Positions 20,848-29,083 of a stretch of 42,875 bases of DNA are shown here, piece after piece. The notes beneath the pieces were generated by a model, which worked only from the letters and a program-made list of their open reading frames with translations, was not told where the DNA came from and ran no database searches. The stretch's first letter is position 1. The number at the start of each line of letters is the position of its first letter. Both the position numbers and the translations under genes were made by a program. The stretch comes from Bacteroidales bacterium (GTDB lineage Bacteria > Bacteroidota > Bacteroidia > Bacteroidales > UBA1715). The stretch covers positions 1 to 42,875 of the forward strand of contig JAFZOY010000092.1 of the NCBI GenBank assembly GCA_017552705.1. The letters run 5' to 3'.

Positions 20848-21873
20848 ATGAAAGAAGCAGTTGTAAAGATTTTGAACCAACTTCCTATCCCGGGCGAAAC
20901 GGATTCGTTGGTTCGCTTTGTGCAATTAGTGACAACCAACGGCAACAATGTTACCATACAATTGGGACTTCCGCAAAAGTACGACAAGTACGAACGGGCA
21001 ATTGTATCGTCGGTTCAGGAAGCGGTGAAGCGAAATATTCCAAATTGCGGAAACGTTGACGTGCAAATAAACATTATTAAGGCAAACGATTTGGATAGTG
21101 AAGGCGGTGTTTCAAAGGTTAAAAAGATCTTTGCCGTTGCATCGGGGAAAGGCGGCGTTGGTAAATCAACCGTAAGCGCAAATCTTGCGATAGCATTGGC
21201 AAAGCAAGGCTACAAGGTTGGTCTGCTCGACGCTGACATTTTCGGGCCTTCGATACCTAAAATGTTCGGTGCGGAAAATGCACAACCCGAAGCACGCAAG
21301 GAAGGCGAAAAAGAATGGATTTTGCCTATTGAACAATATGGCATAAAAATGCTCTCCATAGGCTTTTTTGTTCGTCCCGAAGACGCACTTGCATGGCGCG
21401 GGCCAATGGCTGGCAATGTTTTGAAACAATTCATCCAAGATTCCGACTGGGGAGAATTAGACGTGATGGTGATTGACATGCCTCCCGGCACAAGCGACAT
21501 TCAATTAACTCTGTGTCAAATCATTAACATCACTGGCGCAATTATGGTCGGCACACCGCAGGATGTGGCAGTAATTGACGTGGTGAAAGCAATTGATTTC
21601 TTCCAAAAAGAAAAAATCGAAGTCCCCATTGTAGGATTGATTGAAAATATGGCGTGGTTCACACCCGAAGAATTGCCGAACAACAAATACTACATTTTTG
21701 GCAAAGGCGGCGTGGAACAACTTGCAAAAGAAAAAGGCTTGCCATTTTTAGGTGCAGTTCCTATTGTGATGGGCATTCGCGAAGGTGGCGACAACGGCAG
21801 ACCAGCCGCAATGGACGAAAATTCCATTATCGGAAAACAATTTGCCGAAATTGCAAGAAAAATAATGGCATAA
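20848..21873 (+). CDS. mrp: Mrp/ApbC-type P-loop ATPase, Fe-S cluster carrier
   Basis: 341 residues. Residues about 1-80 are a MIP18/DUF59-type domain. A deviant Walker A of the ParA/MinD type, GKGGVGKS, lies at 100-107, and 'DMPPGTSD' follows in the body of the protein. The family binds and transfers iron-sulfur clusters in the cytoplasm. The CxxC motif that many Mrp proteins carry after 'ENM' is absent: the sequence reads 'ENMAWFTPEELPNNKYYIFG', a form I associate with Bacteroidota Mrp. ATG lies three bases after the lepA stop, indicating an operon. Confidence 0.95.
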   Translation: MKEAVVKILNQLPIPGETDSLVRFVQLVTTNGNNVTIQLGLPQKYDKYERAIVSSVQEAVKRNIPNCGNVDVQINIIKANDLDSEGGVSKVKKIFAVASGKGGVGKSTVSANLAIALAKQGYKVGLLDADIFGPSIPKMFGAENAQPEARKEGEKEWILPIEQYGIKMLSIGFFVRPEDALAWRGPMAGNVLKQFIQDSDWGELDVMVIDMPPGTSDIQLTLCQIINITGAIMVGTPQDVAVIDVVKAIDFFQKEKIEVPIVGLIENMAWFTPEELPNNKYYIFGKGGVEQLAKEKGLPFLGAVPIVMGIREGGDNGRPAAMDENSIIGKQFAEIARKIMA

Positions 21874-21894
21874 CAACAAAGAGGAAACACTAAC

Positions 21895-22644
21895 ATGAAG
21901 ACAATCGTTATCATTCCATCGCGCTACGGTTCATCGAGATTTCCAGGAAAACCGCTGGCAATGATTCAAGGGAAGCCAATGATTCAACATGTGTACGAAA
22001 ATGCCTCGAAAGCATTTCCCGACGTGTGGGTGGCAACCGACGATACCCGAATCGAAGAAAGAGTGAAGGCTTTTGGCGGCAATGTGGTTATGACGTCGAA
22101 TACTTGTCCAAGCGGAACCGACCGTTTGGCACAAGCAATACAGTCGATTCCCAACGGAAACACATTCGATGTGGTGATAAATGTGCAAGGCGACGAACCG
22201 TTTATCCAGCCGGAACAAATCAAATTGCTGGGACAAATTTTCGAAGATAATCCCAAGACTCAAATTGCAACGTTGGTGAAAGAAATCACTGAAACTCCGG
22301 ATTTATTCAACCCGAACAAACCAAAAGTGGTTCGTGCTATCGATGGACGTGCAATTTATTTTAGCCGTTCTCCGATACCATATTTTCGTGGCGAAGAACA
22401 AGACAACTGGATTAAACGAAATACATACTACAAACACATAGGCATTTACGCCTATAAACGTGAAGTTTTACTTGAAGTAACTAAACTTCCACAAACGGCG
22501 TTGGAGAAAGCGGAAAGCCTTGAACAACTGCGTTGGGTTGAGCATAATTACATCATCAACACTGCAGTTACTGATTTCGAGAATCTTTGCGTTGACACGC
22601 CGGAAGATTTGGAGAAGATTCTGAAAGAATGTGGTTCGATGTAA
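21895..22644 (+). CDS. kdsB: 3-deoxy-manno-octulosonate cytidylyltransferase
   Basis: 249 residues, usual length. The N-terminal nucleotidyltransferase loop 'IIPSRYGSSRFPGKPL' (about 5-20) and 'VQGDEPFI' are characteristic. The enzyme makes CMP-Kdo from CTP and Kdo in the cytoplasm for the inner core of lipopolysaccharide, confirming a Gram-negative envelope. It begins 21 bases after mrp; an AAAGAGG stretch 12 bases before the ATG resembles a ribosome-binding site. Probably the last gene of the lepA operon, since a new promoter follows. Confidence 0.97.
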   Translation: MKTIVIIPSRYGSSRFPGKPLAMIQGKPMIQHVYENASKAFPDVWVATDDTRIEERVKAFGGNVVMTSNTCPSGTDRLAQAIQSIPNGNTFDVVINVQGDEPFIQPEQIKLLGQIFEDNPKTQIATLVKEITETPDLFNPNKPKVVRAIDGRAIYFSRSPIPYFRGEEQDNWIKRNTYYKHIGIYAYKREVLLEVTKLPQTALEKAESLEQLRWVEHNYIINTAVTDFENLCVDTPEDLEKILKECGSM

Positions 22645-22680
22645 GTTGACATTCGTGTGCCAACGAACAGCGTTATACCA

Positions 22681-22688
22681 TATATTTG
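22681..22688 (+). promoter_or_regulatory. -7 promoter element (TATATTTG) for the U32-family gene
   Basis: Exact TAnnTTTG match ending 21 bases before the ATG at 22710, the same geometry as at lepA. No TTTG lies at the preferred upstream spacing. The TTG inside this element (22686) is in frame with the gene and could be mistaken for its start codon. Confidence 0.6.
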
Positions 22689-22709
22689 ACTGAAAATAAA
22701 GCGAATAGC

Positions 22710-24512
22710 ATGCGAAAACTTGAATTACTGTCTCCTGCAAAAAATCTACAGGTTGGTATTGCGGCAATAAACCACGGCGCCGATGCGGTGTATATTGGAG
22801 CACCGGCATTTGGCGCCCGGGCAACCGCGGCAAATTCACTTGAAGACATTTCGGAGCTGATTCAATATGCGCACCAGTTTAATGTAAAGGTTTATGTAGC
22901 ATTAAATACAATATTGTACGACAACGAAATAGACCATGCCGTTGACTTGGCTCACTCATTGTACAATATCCATGCTGACGCATTGATAATCCAAGATTTG
23001 GGTTTATTGGAATGCGATCTGCCGCCAATTCCCATTCACGCAAGCACTCAGCTCAACAACCGCACTGCGGAAAAGGTCGCGTTTCTTGAAAAGGTCGGGT
23101 TTTCACAGGTGGTTCTTGCCCGCGAACTTAATCTACGGCAAATAGCGGACATATCTGCAAAAACGTCTGTTCCACTTGAATTTTTCGTGCACGGAGCATT
23201 ATGCGTTTGCTACAGCGGACAGTGCTACATGAGCGAATACGCCAAGGAACGGAGCGGCAACCGCGGCGAGTGCGCACAAATGTGCCGCCATAAATATACA
23301 TTGCAAGGTTTGGGCGAAAATCGTGATGGATATTTCCTTTCAACAATGGACTTGAGTCTTTGTAATCGTTTGGAAGATTTGATTTTAGCTGGAATTTCAA
23401 GTTTTAAAATAGAAGGCCGTTTGAAAGATGAGGATTATGTAAAGAATGTAACCGCATATTTTCGGGCGAAATTGGATGCTTTCATAACAAAACACTCTGA
23501 TTTTCAACGGAGTTCAAAGGGAATCTGTTCTCCAACATTCACTCCCGACATACATAAAACCTTTACTCGAGGTTTTACCGAGTATTACATTGATAAACAA
23601 CAAAATAAGATTGCAAATATTCGTTCCCCAAAATCACAAGGGGAATACATCGGCACCGTGGAATCACAGGGACGGGACGGTGTGAAAATCAAAACAACTG
23701 TCGCGTTGCATAACGGCGACGGGCTTTGTTTTTACGACAAAAACGATGAACTAACTGGCATCCAAGTAAATGCAGCGAATGGTAAAAGTATTACATTACA
23801 TAAACCGATTCAAATTCCTGTAAAAACGGAAGTTTGGCGAAATTATGACAACGACTTTCAAAAGAAACTTGCCCAAAGTAATCAACCAAGGAGATTGCCA
23901 GTGCAAGCGGTATGTGCGTTTGATGGTCTGTCGTATTCGCTTTCGCTTTCCGACGCTGATGGTCATTCTGTTACAGTAGAACGGACCGCTACGGAAATCG
24001 CAAAAAATCCACAACGACAGAAGGAAACCTTTATTTCGCAGATTTCGAAAATGGGCGACAGCATGTTTTGTTTGGAATCAATTGATTGTCAGGGGACATC
24101 AATACCTTTTGTGGCGGTGTCCGACATCAATGCACTTCGTCGGGAAGCGTGCGAATTGTTACGGGCCAAAATCATCGAATCCGTAGAAACGATGGGCACC
24201 TCATCCTCATTTCTACAAAAAAACAATGTGCAATATCCTCTTTCAGAGCCACTTGACTTCCGTTTGAATGTTGCAAACCAAAAAGCTGCGGATTTCTTCC
24301 ACCGTCATGGCATTGAAGTTTCGCAACGGGCATTTGAGTGCGGACATTTGAAAAATGTGCCACTTATGACCACAAAATATTGTATCCGCTATCAGCTTGG
24401 CAATTGCAAAAAAGGGCACGCCGAACCTATTGAATTATTCGACAGAACGCACAAATTCCGTGTTGAATTTGATTGTGAGAAGTGCGAAATGAACATTTTC
24501 TCTATGGAATAA
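22710..24512 (+). CDS. U32 peptidase-family protein, RlhA-like RNA hydroxylation factor
   Basis: 600 residues from the ATG at 22710. The ATG is preferred to an in-frame TTG at 22686 because the TTG is part of a promoter -7 element and the conserved sequence starts at 'MRKLELLSPA'. The U32 family signature is present at about 157-175 (EFFVHGALCVCYSGQCYMS), with further cysteines at 188 and 192 that in relatives help bind an iron-sulfur cluster. The length and the extra C-terminal region resemble E. coli RlhA (YdcP), needed for 23S rRNA C2501 hydroxylation, more than the shorter TrhP. The C-terminus has a second cysteine set ('CIRYQLGNCKKGH', 'CEKCEM'). Exact substrate unproven. Confidence 0.9.
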   Translation: MRKLELLSPAKNLQVGIAAINHGADAVYIGAPAFGARATAANSLEDISELIQYAHQFNVKVYVALNTILYDNEIDHAVDLAHSLYNIHADALIIQDLGLLECDLPPIPIHASTQLNNRTAEKVAFLEKVGFSQVVLARELNLRQIADISAKTSVPLEFFVHGALCVCYSGQCYMSEYAKERSGNRGECAQMCRHKYTLQGLGENRDGYFLSTMDLSLCNRLEDLILAGISSFKIEGRLKDEDYVKNVTAYFRAKLDAFITKHSDFQRSSKGICSPTFTPDIHKTFTRGFTEYYIDKQQNKIANIRSPKSQGEYIGTVESQGRDGVKIKTTVALHNGDGLCFYDKNDELTGIQVNAANGKSITLHKPIQIPVKTEVWRNYDNDFQKKLAQSNQPRRLPVQAVCAFDGLSYSLSLSDADGHSVTVERTATEIAKNPQRQKETFISQISKMGDSMFCLESIDCQGTSIPFVAVSDINALRREACELLRAKIIESVETMGTSSSFLQKNNVQYPLSEPLDFRLNVANQKAADFFHRHGIEVSQRAFECGHLKNVPLMTTKYCIRYQLGNCKKGHAEPIELFDRTHKFRVEFDCEKCEMNIFSME

Positions 24513-24540
24513 GCCCGTTTGCGGCGAGGCTATTCATAGA

Positions 24541-26259
24541 CTACTGAATAAAAACCCGTGCGGTTTTGCCGTTCATCGACACTAAATACACTCCTTGCGA
24601 AAGATTTTTGTTTGCAATTTTCCGCCCGAGAATGTCATATACGTATGCAGGAACCTCTCCATTCATAACTATTTGTCGCTGAATAATTTGAATGTCGTTT
24701 TCAACGATAGGATCATCTATTGCCGTAGAACCATTTTCAAACAAAGCCACAATCACTTGGTCTTCCGTAACAGTCAACTGGCGTGGATTTTCGGTGTTTC
24801 CATCGCTCCAGCCTGCAAAATGATAGCCGTCGAACGACACCTGTGCAATCAATGTGATTTTTGTGCCGTAGGCAATGTTTTTAGAACTTCCGAGAACAAG
24901 TCCCAACTGGTCGTCTATAGACACCGCATTTATAGTGTAAAGTGTTGAATCAGTGACTGGCTCTGTGATTTTTTCAAAAACAGCCATATACACTTCGTCT
25001 TTTGTAACCATAATGTTCCTTGGATTATCCTCGTTGCCGTCTTCCCATTTCACAAAGCGATAACCACTTGCAGGAGAAGCAATTATACGAACGCTCCGCT
25101 TCGAATAGGAACCGCTGCCATACGTTTTTCCGTAGTTTTCGTTGTTCACCATCACATTGATGTCGAATGTTTCATCGTATTGTGGTGGTAATGACTCTGT
25201 TAGCTTCGATTCAACGTATTCGTCAATTGCTTGACCAAGCGCACTTGTTTGCGCATCAATTTCCGACTGATTTTGTGCCGAAGTCAACAAATCCTTTGCT
25301 TTTTCTGTTTCGGCAAGCAAATTTTTATACTGCGCGATAGGATATTGTCCCACATTTGTGCCGTATGTCGTGTTGTCCAAATAATAATTGGCAGTTTCAA
25401 TTTTCGACGACAATTGTCCAACATTGTACGGAGAATCTGGCTTCACATACGTTTCTTCCGTAATCTTTGTGTCGGTGTACGTTTGGATTGCCTTTGTAAG
25501 AGCGGCCTCCTCCTTGTCGATTTCCGATTGCTTGTTTGACTTTGCGAGAATCGTTTTTGCCGATTCCGTCGCTTTCGAGAGATTCATATATTCGGTTACG
25601 GAATACTGACCGATTTCTGTTCCGTACGTTGTGGTTTCCAACAATAAAGATGCTCTGTCAATAGATAGACTGAGTTGCGAATTGTCGTACGACGGGATTT
25701 CCACAACGTCTTCAACATAAACTGACGCTTTAAAAACGTCTTCTGCTGCCACGAGAGTTTGATAGTTCTCATCGATTTCATTTTGGCTTTCCGCTGTTTT
25801 CAATGCAGCCTTTGCTTCTTGTTTCACATCGTACAAAGCGTAATATTGTTCTTGTGGGAATTGACCTTGTTTCGTGCCTATTTTCGATGCGCTGAGAAGC
25901 CAGGTTGCTACTGTTACTTCCGTAGAAAGTTCATCAATGTTGAATTCGCTGGATGTTGAAGTCACCACCGATGCGGCATATTCACGAATCGCATCTGCCA
26001 ATATTTCAGTTTGTTGGTCGATTTCCGACTGGCTTTGCGGAGCAAGTTGTATGGCAAGCGCGGCGTTGTTTTTTCCCGACAATTGCGAGTATAATTCACT
26101 CGAATATTGACCTTCGTTCGTACCCTGTTCCGTATTTTTCAGTACAAAATCTGCAACTGAAAGTTGTATTGTAAGTTCGCTGAAATTATAACTATTTTCC
26201 TGCGCATATAGTCCGAAACCAAACAAGATGGAACCGACAAATAGTAAAATCTTTCTCAT
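24541..26259 (-). CDS. Secreted repeat protein with InlB-like repeats and T9SS sorting domain
   Basis: 572 residues from the ATG at 26259; a TTG nine bases earlier is less likely because 'MRKILLFVGSILFGFGLYAQ' is a standard signal peptide. Four helical repeats of about 80 residues follow (to about 335). Their consensus is LSxxIxxAxxLLxxTxxGTxxGQY, then YxxLxxAxxxAxxxL, QSEID and AIxxY, resembling FIVAR-type alpha-helical repeats. Two divergent InlB B-repeat-like domains come next ('GYRFVKWEDGNEDNPR' and 'GYHFAGWSDGNTENPR'). The C-terminus ('VYDILGRKIANKNLSQGVYL') is a short T9SS sorting domain. Likely an extracellular or cell-surface binding protein; no catalytic motif was seen. Convergent with the U32 gene, 28 bases apart. 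Confidence 0.88.
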   Translation of the reverse strand: MRKILLFVGSILFGFGLYAQENSYNFSELTIQLSVADFVLKNTEQGTNEGQYSSELYSQLSGKNNAALAIQLAPQSQSEIDQQTEILADAIREYAASVVTSTSSEFNIDELSTEVTVATWLLSASKIGTKQGQFPQEQYYALYDVKQEAKAALKTAESQNEIDENYQTLVAAEDVFKASVYVEDVVEIPSYDNSQLSLSIDRASLLLETTTYGTEIGQYSVTEYMNLSKATESAKTILAKSNKQSEIDKEEAALTKAIQTYTDTKITEETYVKPDSPYNVGQLSSKIETANYYLDNTTYGTNVGQYPIAQYKNLLAETEKAKDLLTSAQNQSEIDAQTSALGQAIDEYVESKLTESLPPQYDETFDINVMVNNENYGKTYGSGSYSKRSVRIIASPASGYRFVKWEDGNEDNPRNIMVTKDEVYMAVFEKITEPVTDSTLYTINAVSIDDQLGLVLGSSKNIAYGTKITLIAQVSFDGYHFAGWSDGNTENPRQLTVTEDQVIVALFENGSTAIDDPIVENDIQIIQRQIVMNGEVPAYVYDILGRKIANKNLSQGVYLVSMNGKTARVFIQ

Positions 26260-26284
26260 AAGAAGCAATAATTTTCAAATTATA

Positions 26285-26312
26285 CAAATATAGAAAAAAG
26301 AAAGGAATGCAA
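26285..26312 (-). promoter_or_regulatory. Promoter of the InlB/FIVAR-type repeat protein (TTG-N17-TATATTTG)
   Basis: On the minus strand, TTG (plus-strand 26310-26312) and an exact TATATTTG (26285-26292) are 17 bases apart, 25 bases before the ATG at 26259. It lies in the short gap after the ubiX stop codon, so this gene need not depend on ubiX transcription. Confidence 0.7.
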
Positions 26313-26326
26313 CTATTAAAAACAGT

Positions 26327-26878
26327 TTATTTTCCCCAACGAAAACAATTGTTTTCCAATCCAAGTAGGTCGATGATTCTGTCTATTACCGTGTCGCACA
26401 CGTCGGCAACCGTTTGCGGGCGCGAGTAAAACGACGGATTTGCGGGACAAATAATTCCTCCTGCAAGGGTAATCAGTTCCATATTTTTAATATGAATCAA
26501 ACTGAAAGGCGTTTCGCGGACGGCAAGAATCAGTTTTCTTCGCTCTTTGAGCATTACATCGGCGGCACGTGAGATAAGCGTTTCCGCTGTGCCGTGGGCA
26601 ATTCGCCCCATTGTGCCTACACTGCAAGGGCAAACGACCATAGCATCGTATTTTGCCGAGCCAGAAGCTATTGGAGCAAAAAAATCCGTATCGGCATACT
26701 CCATAAAATCATACAGATTTGGCGTTGAAGGCATTTCGGACTGCCACACATCTTTTGCCGTTTGCGAGAACACCACACACACTTCATCAATCTGACTACG
26801 CAGTTCGTGCAGTCTGTCGAACAGTCGTTGAGCATACAACGAACCCGATGCGCCCGTAACGGCAACGATGATTTTCAT
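26327..26878 (-). CDS. ubiX: Flavin prenyltransferase UbiX
   Basis: 183 residues, normal length. The N-terminal flavin-binding 'VAVTGASGSLYAQRL' and the central 'CPCSVGTMGRIAHG' with 'RRKLILAVRETPF' are family hallmarks. UbiX attaches a dimethylallyl group to FMN to make the prenylated flavin cofactor of UbiD-type decarboxylases. In Bacteroidota this commonly serves quinone synthesis or other decarboxylations; no UbiD is in the window. Downstream of the Skp-like gene (47-base gap with a palindrome), possibly co-transcribed. Confidence 0.95.
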   Translation of the reverse strand: MKIIVAVTGASGSLYAQRLFDRLHELRSQIDEVCVVFSQTAKDVWQSEMPSTPNLYDFMEYADTDFFAPIASGSAKYDAMVVCPCSVGTMGRIAHGTAETLISRAADVMLKERRKLILAVRETPFSLIHIKNMELITLAGGIICPANPSFYSRPQTVADVCDTVIDRIIDLLGLENNCFRWGK

Positions 26879-26894
26879 TTATCTGGAATTTCTA

Positions 26895-26918
26895 TGGTGA
26901 CGATGCACATCGTCGCCA
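26895..26918. repeat. 24-bp palindrome between the Skp-like gene and ubiX
   Basis: GACGATG and CATCGTC flank a 2-base centre; the stem extends over a T-G wobble to TGG/CCA, giving 11 pairs. It lies 16 bases before the ubiX ATG on the mRNA. With a 2-base centre it would work poorly as a simple RNA hairpin loop, so a DNA-level role or a dispersed palindromic repeat is more likely. No U-tract follows. Confidence 0.45.
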
Positions 26919-26925
26919 CAAGATA

Positions 26926-27576
26926 TTATTTCGATTTCTTCTGAATTGCCGCGCTATACCGAGCGTTCATCACTTTGAGAATGTCGTTGGTGATGTTTAA
27001 TTGTTCCTCGGCGTACAACACGCTGCTTTGGTATGCGTTGTTCAGAATGATTTTGTATTTTCCGTCAGCATTGTAGAATTTGATGCAGGCGTGAACACTG
27101 TCAATCAGTTGATCGAGAAGTTTTTGTTCTTTCATCGCCAATTCCTGTTGCTTTTTCTGCTGTTCCGCATACAGATTTTGTTGACGTTGACCAAGTTCGG
27201 CCTCTTTCGCCTGCGCGTCAGCCGAAGTAATGATGCGTTTTTCTATCTGATATTGGAATTCTTCCACGTCTTTCTGGAATTGTTCAGCCTTTTTCTGCAA
27301 TTTGGCTTCTTCCGATGAAACCAAGTTTTGGTATTGTTTTTCTAACTTTTGGTAATACAAATAGTTATGCATCACAGAGTCAACAATTACGTATGCGATT
27401 GGGAAATTCGCCTCAACCATTTCATCTTCGGCAAAAATAGCATCGAGCGAAGTATCAACTTCGGTTGTCACTGGATCTTTCACCGTTTCGCCAGAAGGTT
27501 TCTTTGCATACAACACGAACAACAAAATGATTGCTGCTCCGAAAATAATGTTTACGATTAGATTACCGTTTTTCAT
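26926..27576 (-). CDS. Skp/OmpH-like periplasmic chaperone family protein
   Basis: 216 residues. Residues about 8-23 form a hydrophobic segment ('IVNIIFGAAIILLFVLYA'), either an uncleaved anchor or signal. The region from about 75 to 150 is rich in Glu, Lys and Gln in long helical heptads ('KKAEQFQKDVEEFQYQIEKR', 'LYAEQQKKQQELAMKEQKLL'), the coiled-coil arms of the OmpH/Skp family, and the C-terminal beta part follows. Skp-type proteins hold unfolded outer-membrane proteins in the periplasm. The membrane anchor and acidic linker make this a divergent member, and the substrate is unknown. An AAGGA tract sits just before the ATG at 27576. Confidence 0.8.
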   Translation of the reverse strand: MKNGNLIVNIIFGAAIILLFVLYAKKPSGETVKDPVTTEVDTSLDAIFAEDEMVEANFPIAYVIVDSVMHNYLYYQKLEKQYQNLVSSEEAKLQKKAEQFQKDVEEFQYQIEKRIITSADAQAKEAELGQRQQNLYAEQQKKQQELAMKEQKLLDQLIDSVHACIKFYNADGKYKIILNNAYQSSVLYAEEQLNITNDILKVMNARYSAAIQKKSK

Positions 27577-27595
27577 ATCCTTAAAATTTTGTTCA

Positions 27596-27603
27596 CGAAA
27601 ATA
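27596..27603 (-). promoter_or_regulatory. Probable -7 element (TATTTTCG) for the Skp-like gene
   Basis: Seven of eight positions match TAnnTTTG on the minus strand, 19 bases before the ATG, the same distance seen at lepA. No clear -33 element. Confidence 0.4.
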
Positions 27604-27690
27604 CAGATTTATTTTTAATGGCTACCGCATTTCAATAAGAAATCTATAATTTTGTCGCAAAGAATCACATAATGAGATGGTCGCTATATT

Positions 27691-27990
27691 AAATCTGTCG
27701 CAGCCCTTCAGGCTGCATATTCTCTCGGAAGATAATCGGAGCAATGAGCATAATTCTGCTATTGAATTGCCCCGGGGCGCCCAAGGCGGTGGCATCGGGG
27801 CGGATAATTCCCAAGGCGATGCCATTGGGGTATATTTGTCGCAGCCTTTCAGGCTGCTCTTGACATCATTAATCGGAGAATCATTTGAGAAGAGAAAGAG
27901 CCCGAAGGGCTCGGACAGAATTTCCCTGCGGCATCGCCGTAGGATAGGCTCCTGCGCCTCCATTATAATGAGCCTGAAAGGCTCAGACAT
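27691..27990. repeat. Mirrored array of REP-like palindromes upstream of the Y1 transposase
   Basis: Within the 444-base gene-free stretch 27577-28020. Four hairpins share one consensus. Two are direct: GCAGCC-N5-GGCTGC at 27700-27716 and 27841-27857. Two are inverted: GAGCCC-GAA-GGGCTC at 27898-27912 and GAGCC-N5-GGCTC at 27970-27984. Each has an A/T-rich tract and the trinucleotide GTC on the same side of its stem (read on its own strand). Between the members of each pair lies a second palindrome with core GGCGATGCC (27815-27823), or its reverse complement GGCATCGCC (27930-27938). The whole is thus a near mirror image. A related imperfect palindrome (GCCCCG...CGGGGC) fills 27770-27802. The rest of the gap holds the Skp-like gene's promoter and A/T-rich DNA. 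Confidence 0.85.
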
Positions 27991-28020
27991 ATTTCATTAT
28001 TCATCTAAAAATTAATCATA

Positions 28021-28476
28021 ATGGCTCAATCGCTCGCTCAAGTCTATATTCATCTTGTATTTCACACAAAATATAATTCCGTCACCATTTGCGAAGAAGA
28101 CCTTCCCGCTTTATTTGCCTATGTCGATGGAATCATCGTCAACAAGAAATCAATGGTCATCCAAATAGGCGGTGTGCCTAATCATATCCACATTCTATGC
28201 ACGCTTCCGCGCACGGTATCAATGGCTGATTTTATGGAAGACATCAAAAAATGCAGCAGTAAATGGATTAAGACATTGAATCCGTATTATTCTCAATTTG
28301 CTTGGCAAGGAGGCTACGGCATATTTTCTGTCAGTGCGTCAGCAGTAGAGAAAGTGAAACGATATGTTATGAATCAAAAGGAACACCATCGTAAAAAGAC
28401 ATTCCGAGAAGAATACGAAGCCTTTTTGCAAGCCTATAATATTGAGTATAACCCAGAATTTGTGTTTAGAGACTAA
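28021..28476 (+). CDS. Y1 (HUH) transposase of the IS200/RAYT type
   Basis: 151 residues, full length for TnpA of IS200 or REP-associated tyrosine transposases. The HUH motif is H55-I-H57 in 'GVPNHIHILC'. The nucleophile is Tyr115 in 'KVKRYVMNQKEHH', with Gln119 four residues on, and the family's 'WQGGYGIFSVS' lies at about 95-105. Such enzymes cut and join single-stranded DNA at hairpins, using a short guide sequence beside the stem. The frame is intact, so it is probably active or recently active. The REP-like hairpin array directly upstream, rather than a pair of IS ends, favours a domesticated RAYT. No TnpB is present. The stop codon overlaps the terminator that follows. Confidence 0.92.
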   Translation: MAQSLAQVYIHLVFHTKYNSVTICEEDLPALFAYVDGIIVNKKSMVIQIGGVPNHIHILCTLPRTVSMADFMEDIKKCSSKWIKTLNPYYSQFAWQGGYGIFSVSASAVEKVKRYVMNQKEHHRKKTFREEYEAFLQAYNIEYNPEFVFRD

Positions 28477-28508
28477 AAAAATCGCCACTCCGTTGAGGGA
28501 ATGGCGAT
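28475..28508 (-). terminator. Intrinsic terminator of the C10-protease operon
   Basis: On the minus strand ATCGCCA/TGGCGAT arms plus three more pairs after one mismatch (plus-strand 28481-28491 with 28498-28508) are followed by a run of U's (plus-strand A's from 28475). It lies about 20 bases beyond the stop of the last operon gene. It overlaps the transposase stop codon, so it may also block read-through from the plus strand. Confidence 0.8.
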
Positions 28509-28528
28509 ATTAGTTCAATTTTTATCCA

Positions 28529-29080
28529 TTAATAAAACGCATTTACACTATTGGCCTTTTGACCAGGAACATTTACACTTGTTGTTATTTCGTATATGAA
28601 TTCGTTGTATTTATCTGATTCGGAGACTTTTATCTCAGTTTGTTGAATCTTAAAATTATATCCCCCGTAATCATACGTTTTCTTTTTAATTAAACCATTG
28701 TCTGTATCTGTAATTTTTGAACCATTTGCTATGGCAAAATTTACAATATCATCGTAGACTGATTTCTTATAAAAAAGGACTTTTATAGATGCTATTTTAG
28801 AATTGTCCGCTAACTGAACAACTATTCTGTAATTGTCTTCACTTATAGATACATTTGCGTTCGCATCTTCTGCTAAAGCGGATATTTGGTCTAACATGTG
28901 CATGCCGTCAATTTTGGTTAATGTCCAAGTGTTCTTCTTTGCATTAAACTTGAATTTTGCATTTGTAAAATCTTGAGCGGTATAATTTAGCAATTTCCCA
29001 TATGGAAAATCCGTTTGAGAAAAGGATGGCGTATTGATAAACACAAGTAATCCAATTACACAATAAATCAAATTTCTCAT
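28529..29080 (-). CDS. Secreted protein of unknown function, last gene of C10-protease operon
   Basis: 183 residues with a signal peptide ('MRNLIYCVIGLLVFINTPSFSQ'). The mature part is predicted to be alpha/beta. It includes an N-terminal stretch 'FTNAKFKFNAKKNTWTLTK' and a repeated pattern of short strands ('NVSISEDNYRIVVQLADNSK', 'KIASIKVLFYKKSVYDDIV'). I do not recognise the family. The gene starts three bases after the stop of the preceding lipoprotein gene, so translation is probably coupled. Its place behind a C10 protease suggests a partner, inhibitor or substrate of that protease; this is inference from position only. Confidence 0.8.
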   Translation of the reverse strand: MRNLIYCVIGLLVFINTPSFSQTDFPYGKLLNYTAQDFTNAKFKFNAKKNTWTLTKIDGMHMLDQISALAEDANANVSISEDNYRIVVQLADNSKIASIKVLFYKKSVYDDIVNFAIANGSKITDTDNGLIKKKTYDYGGYNFKIQQTEIKVSESDKYNEFIYEITTSVNVPGQKANSVNAFY

Positions 29081-29083
29081 TTC

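Noticed and set aside
27691..27990. Possible CRISPR array
   Set aside because: The repeats are hairpins in both orientations with unequal spacing and no unique spacers of constant length; no cas genes are present.
27622..28015. Overlapping open frames on both strands across the REP-like array (about 112 and 122 codons)
   Set aside because: They are made of the palindromes themselves, have no protein-like composition or promoter geometry, and mirror each other because the DNA is nearly its own reverse complement.
28021..28508. Complete IS200 element with defined ends
   Set aside because: The right-hand hairpin fits better as the terminator of the convergent protease operon, and the left side holds several hairpins instead of one clear end.
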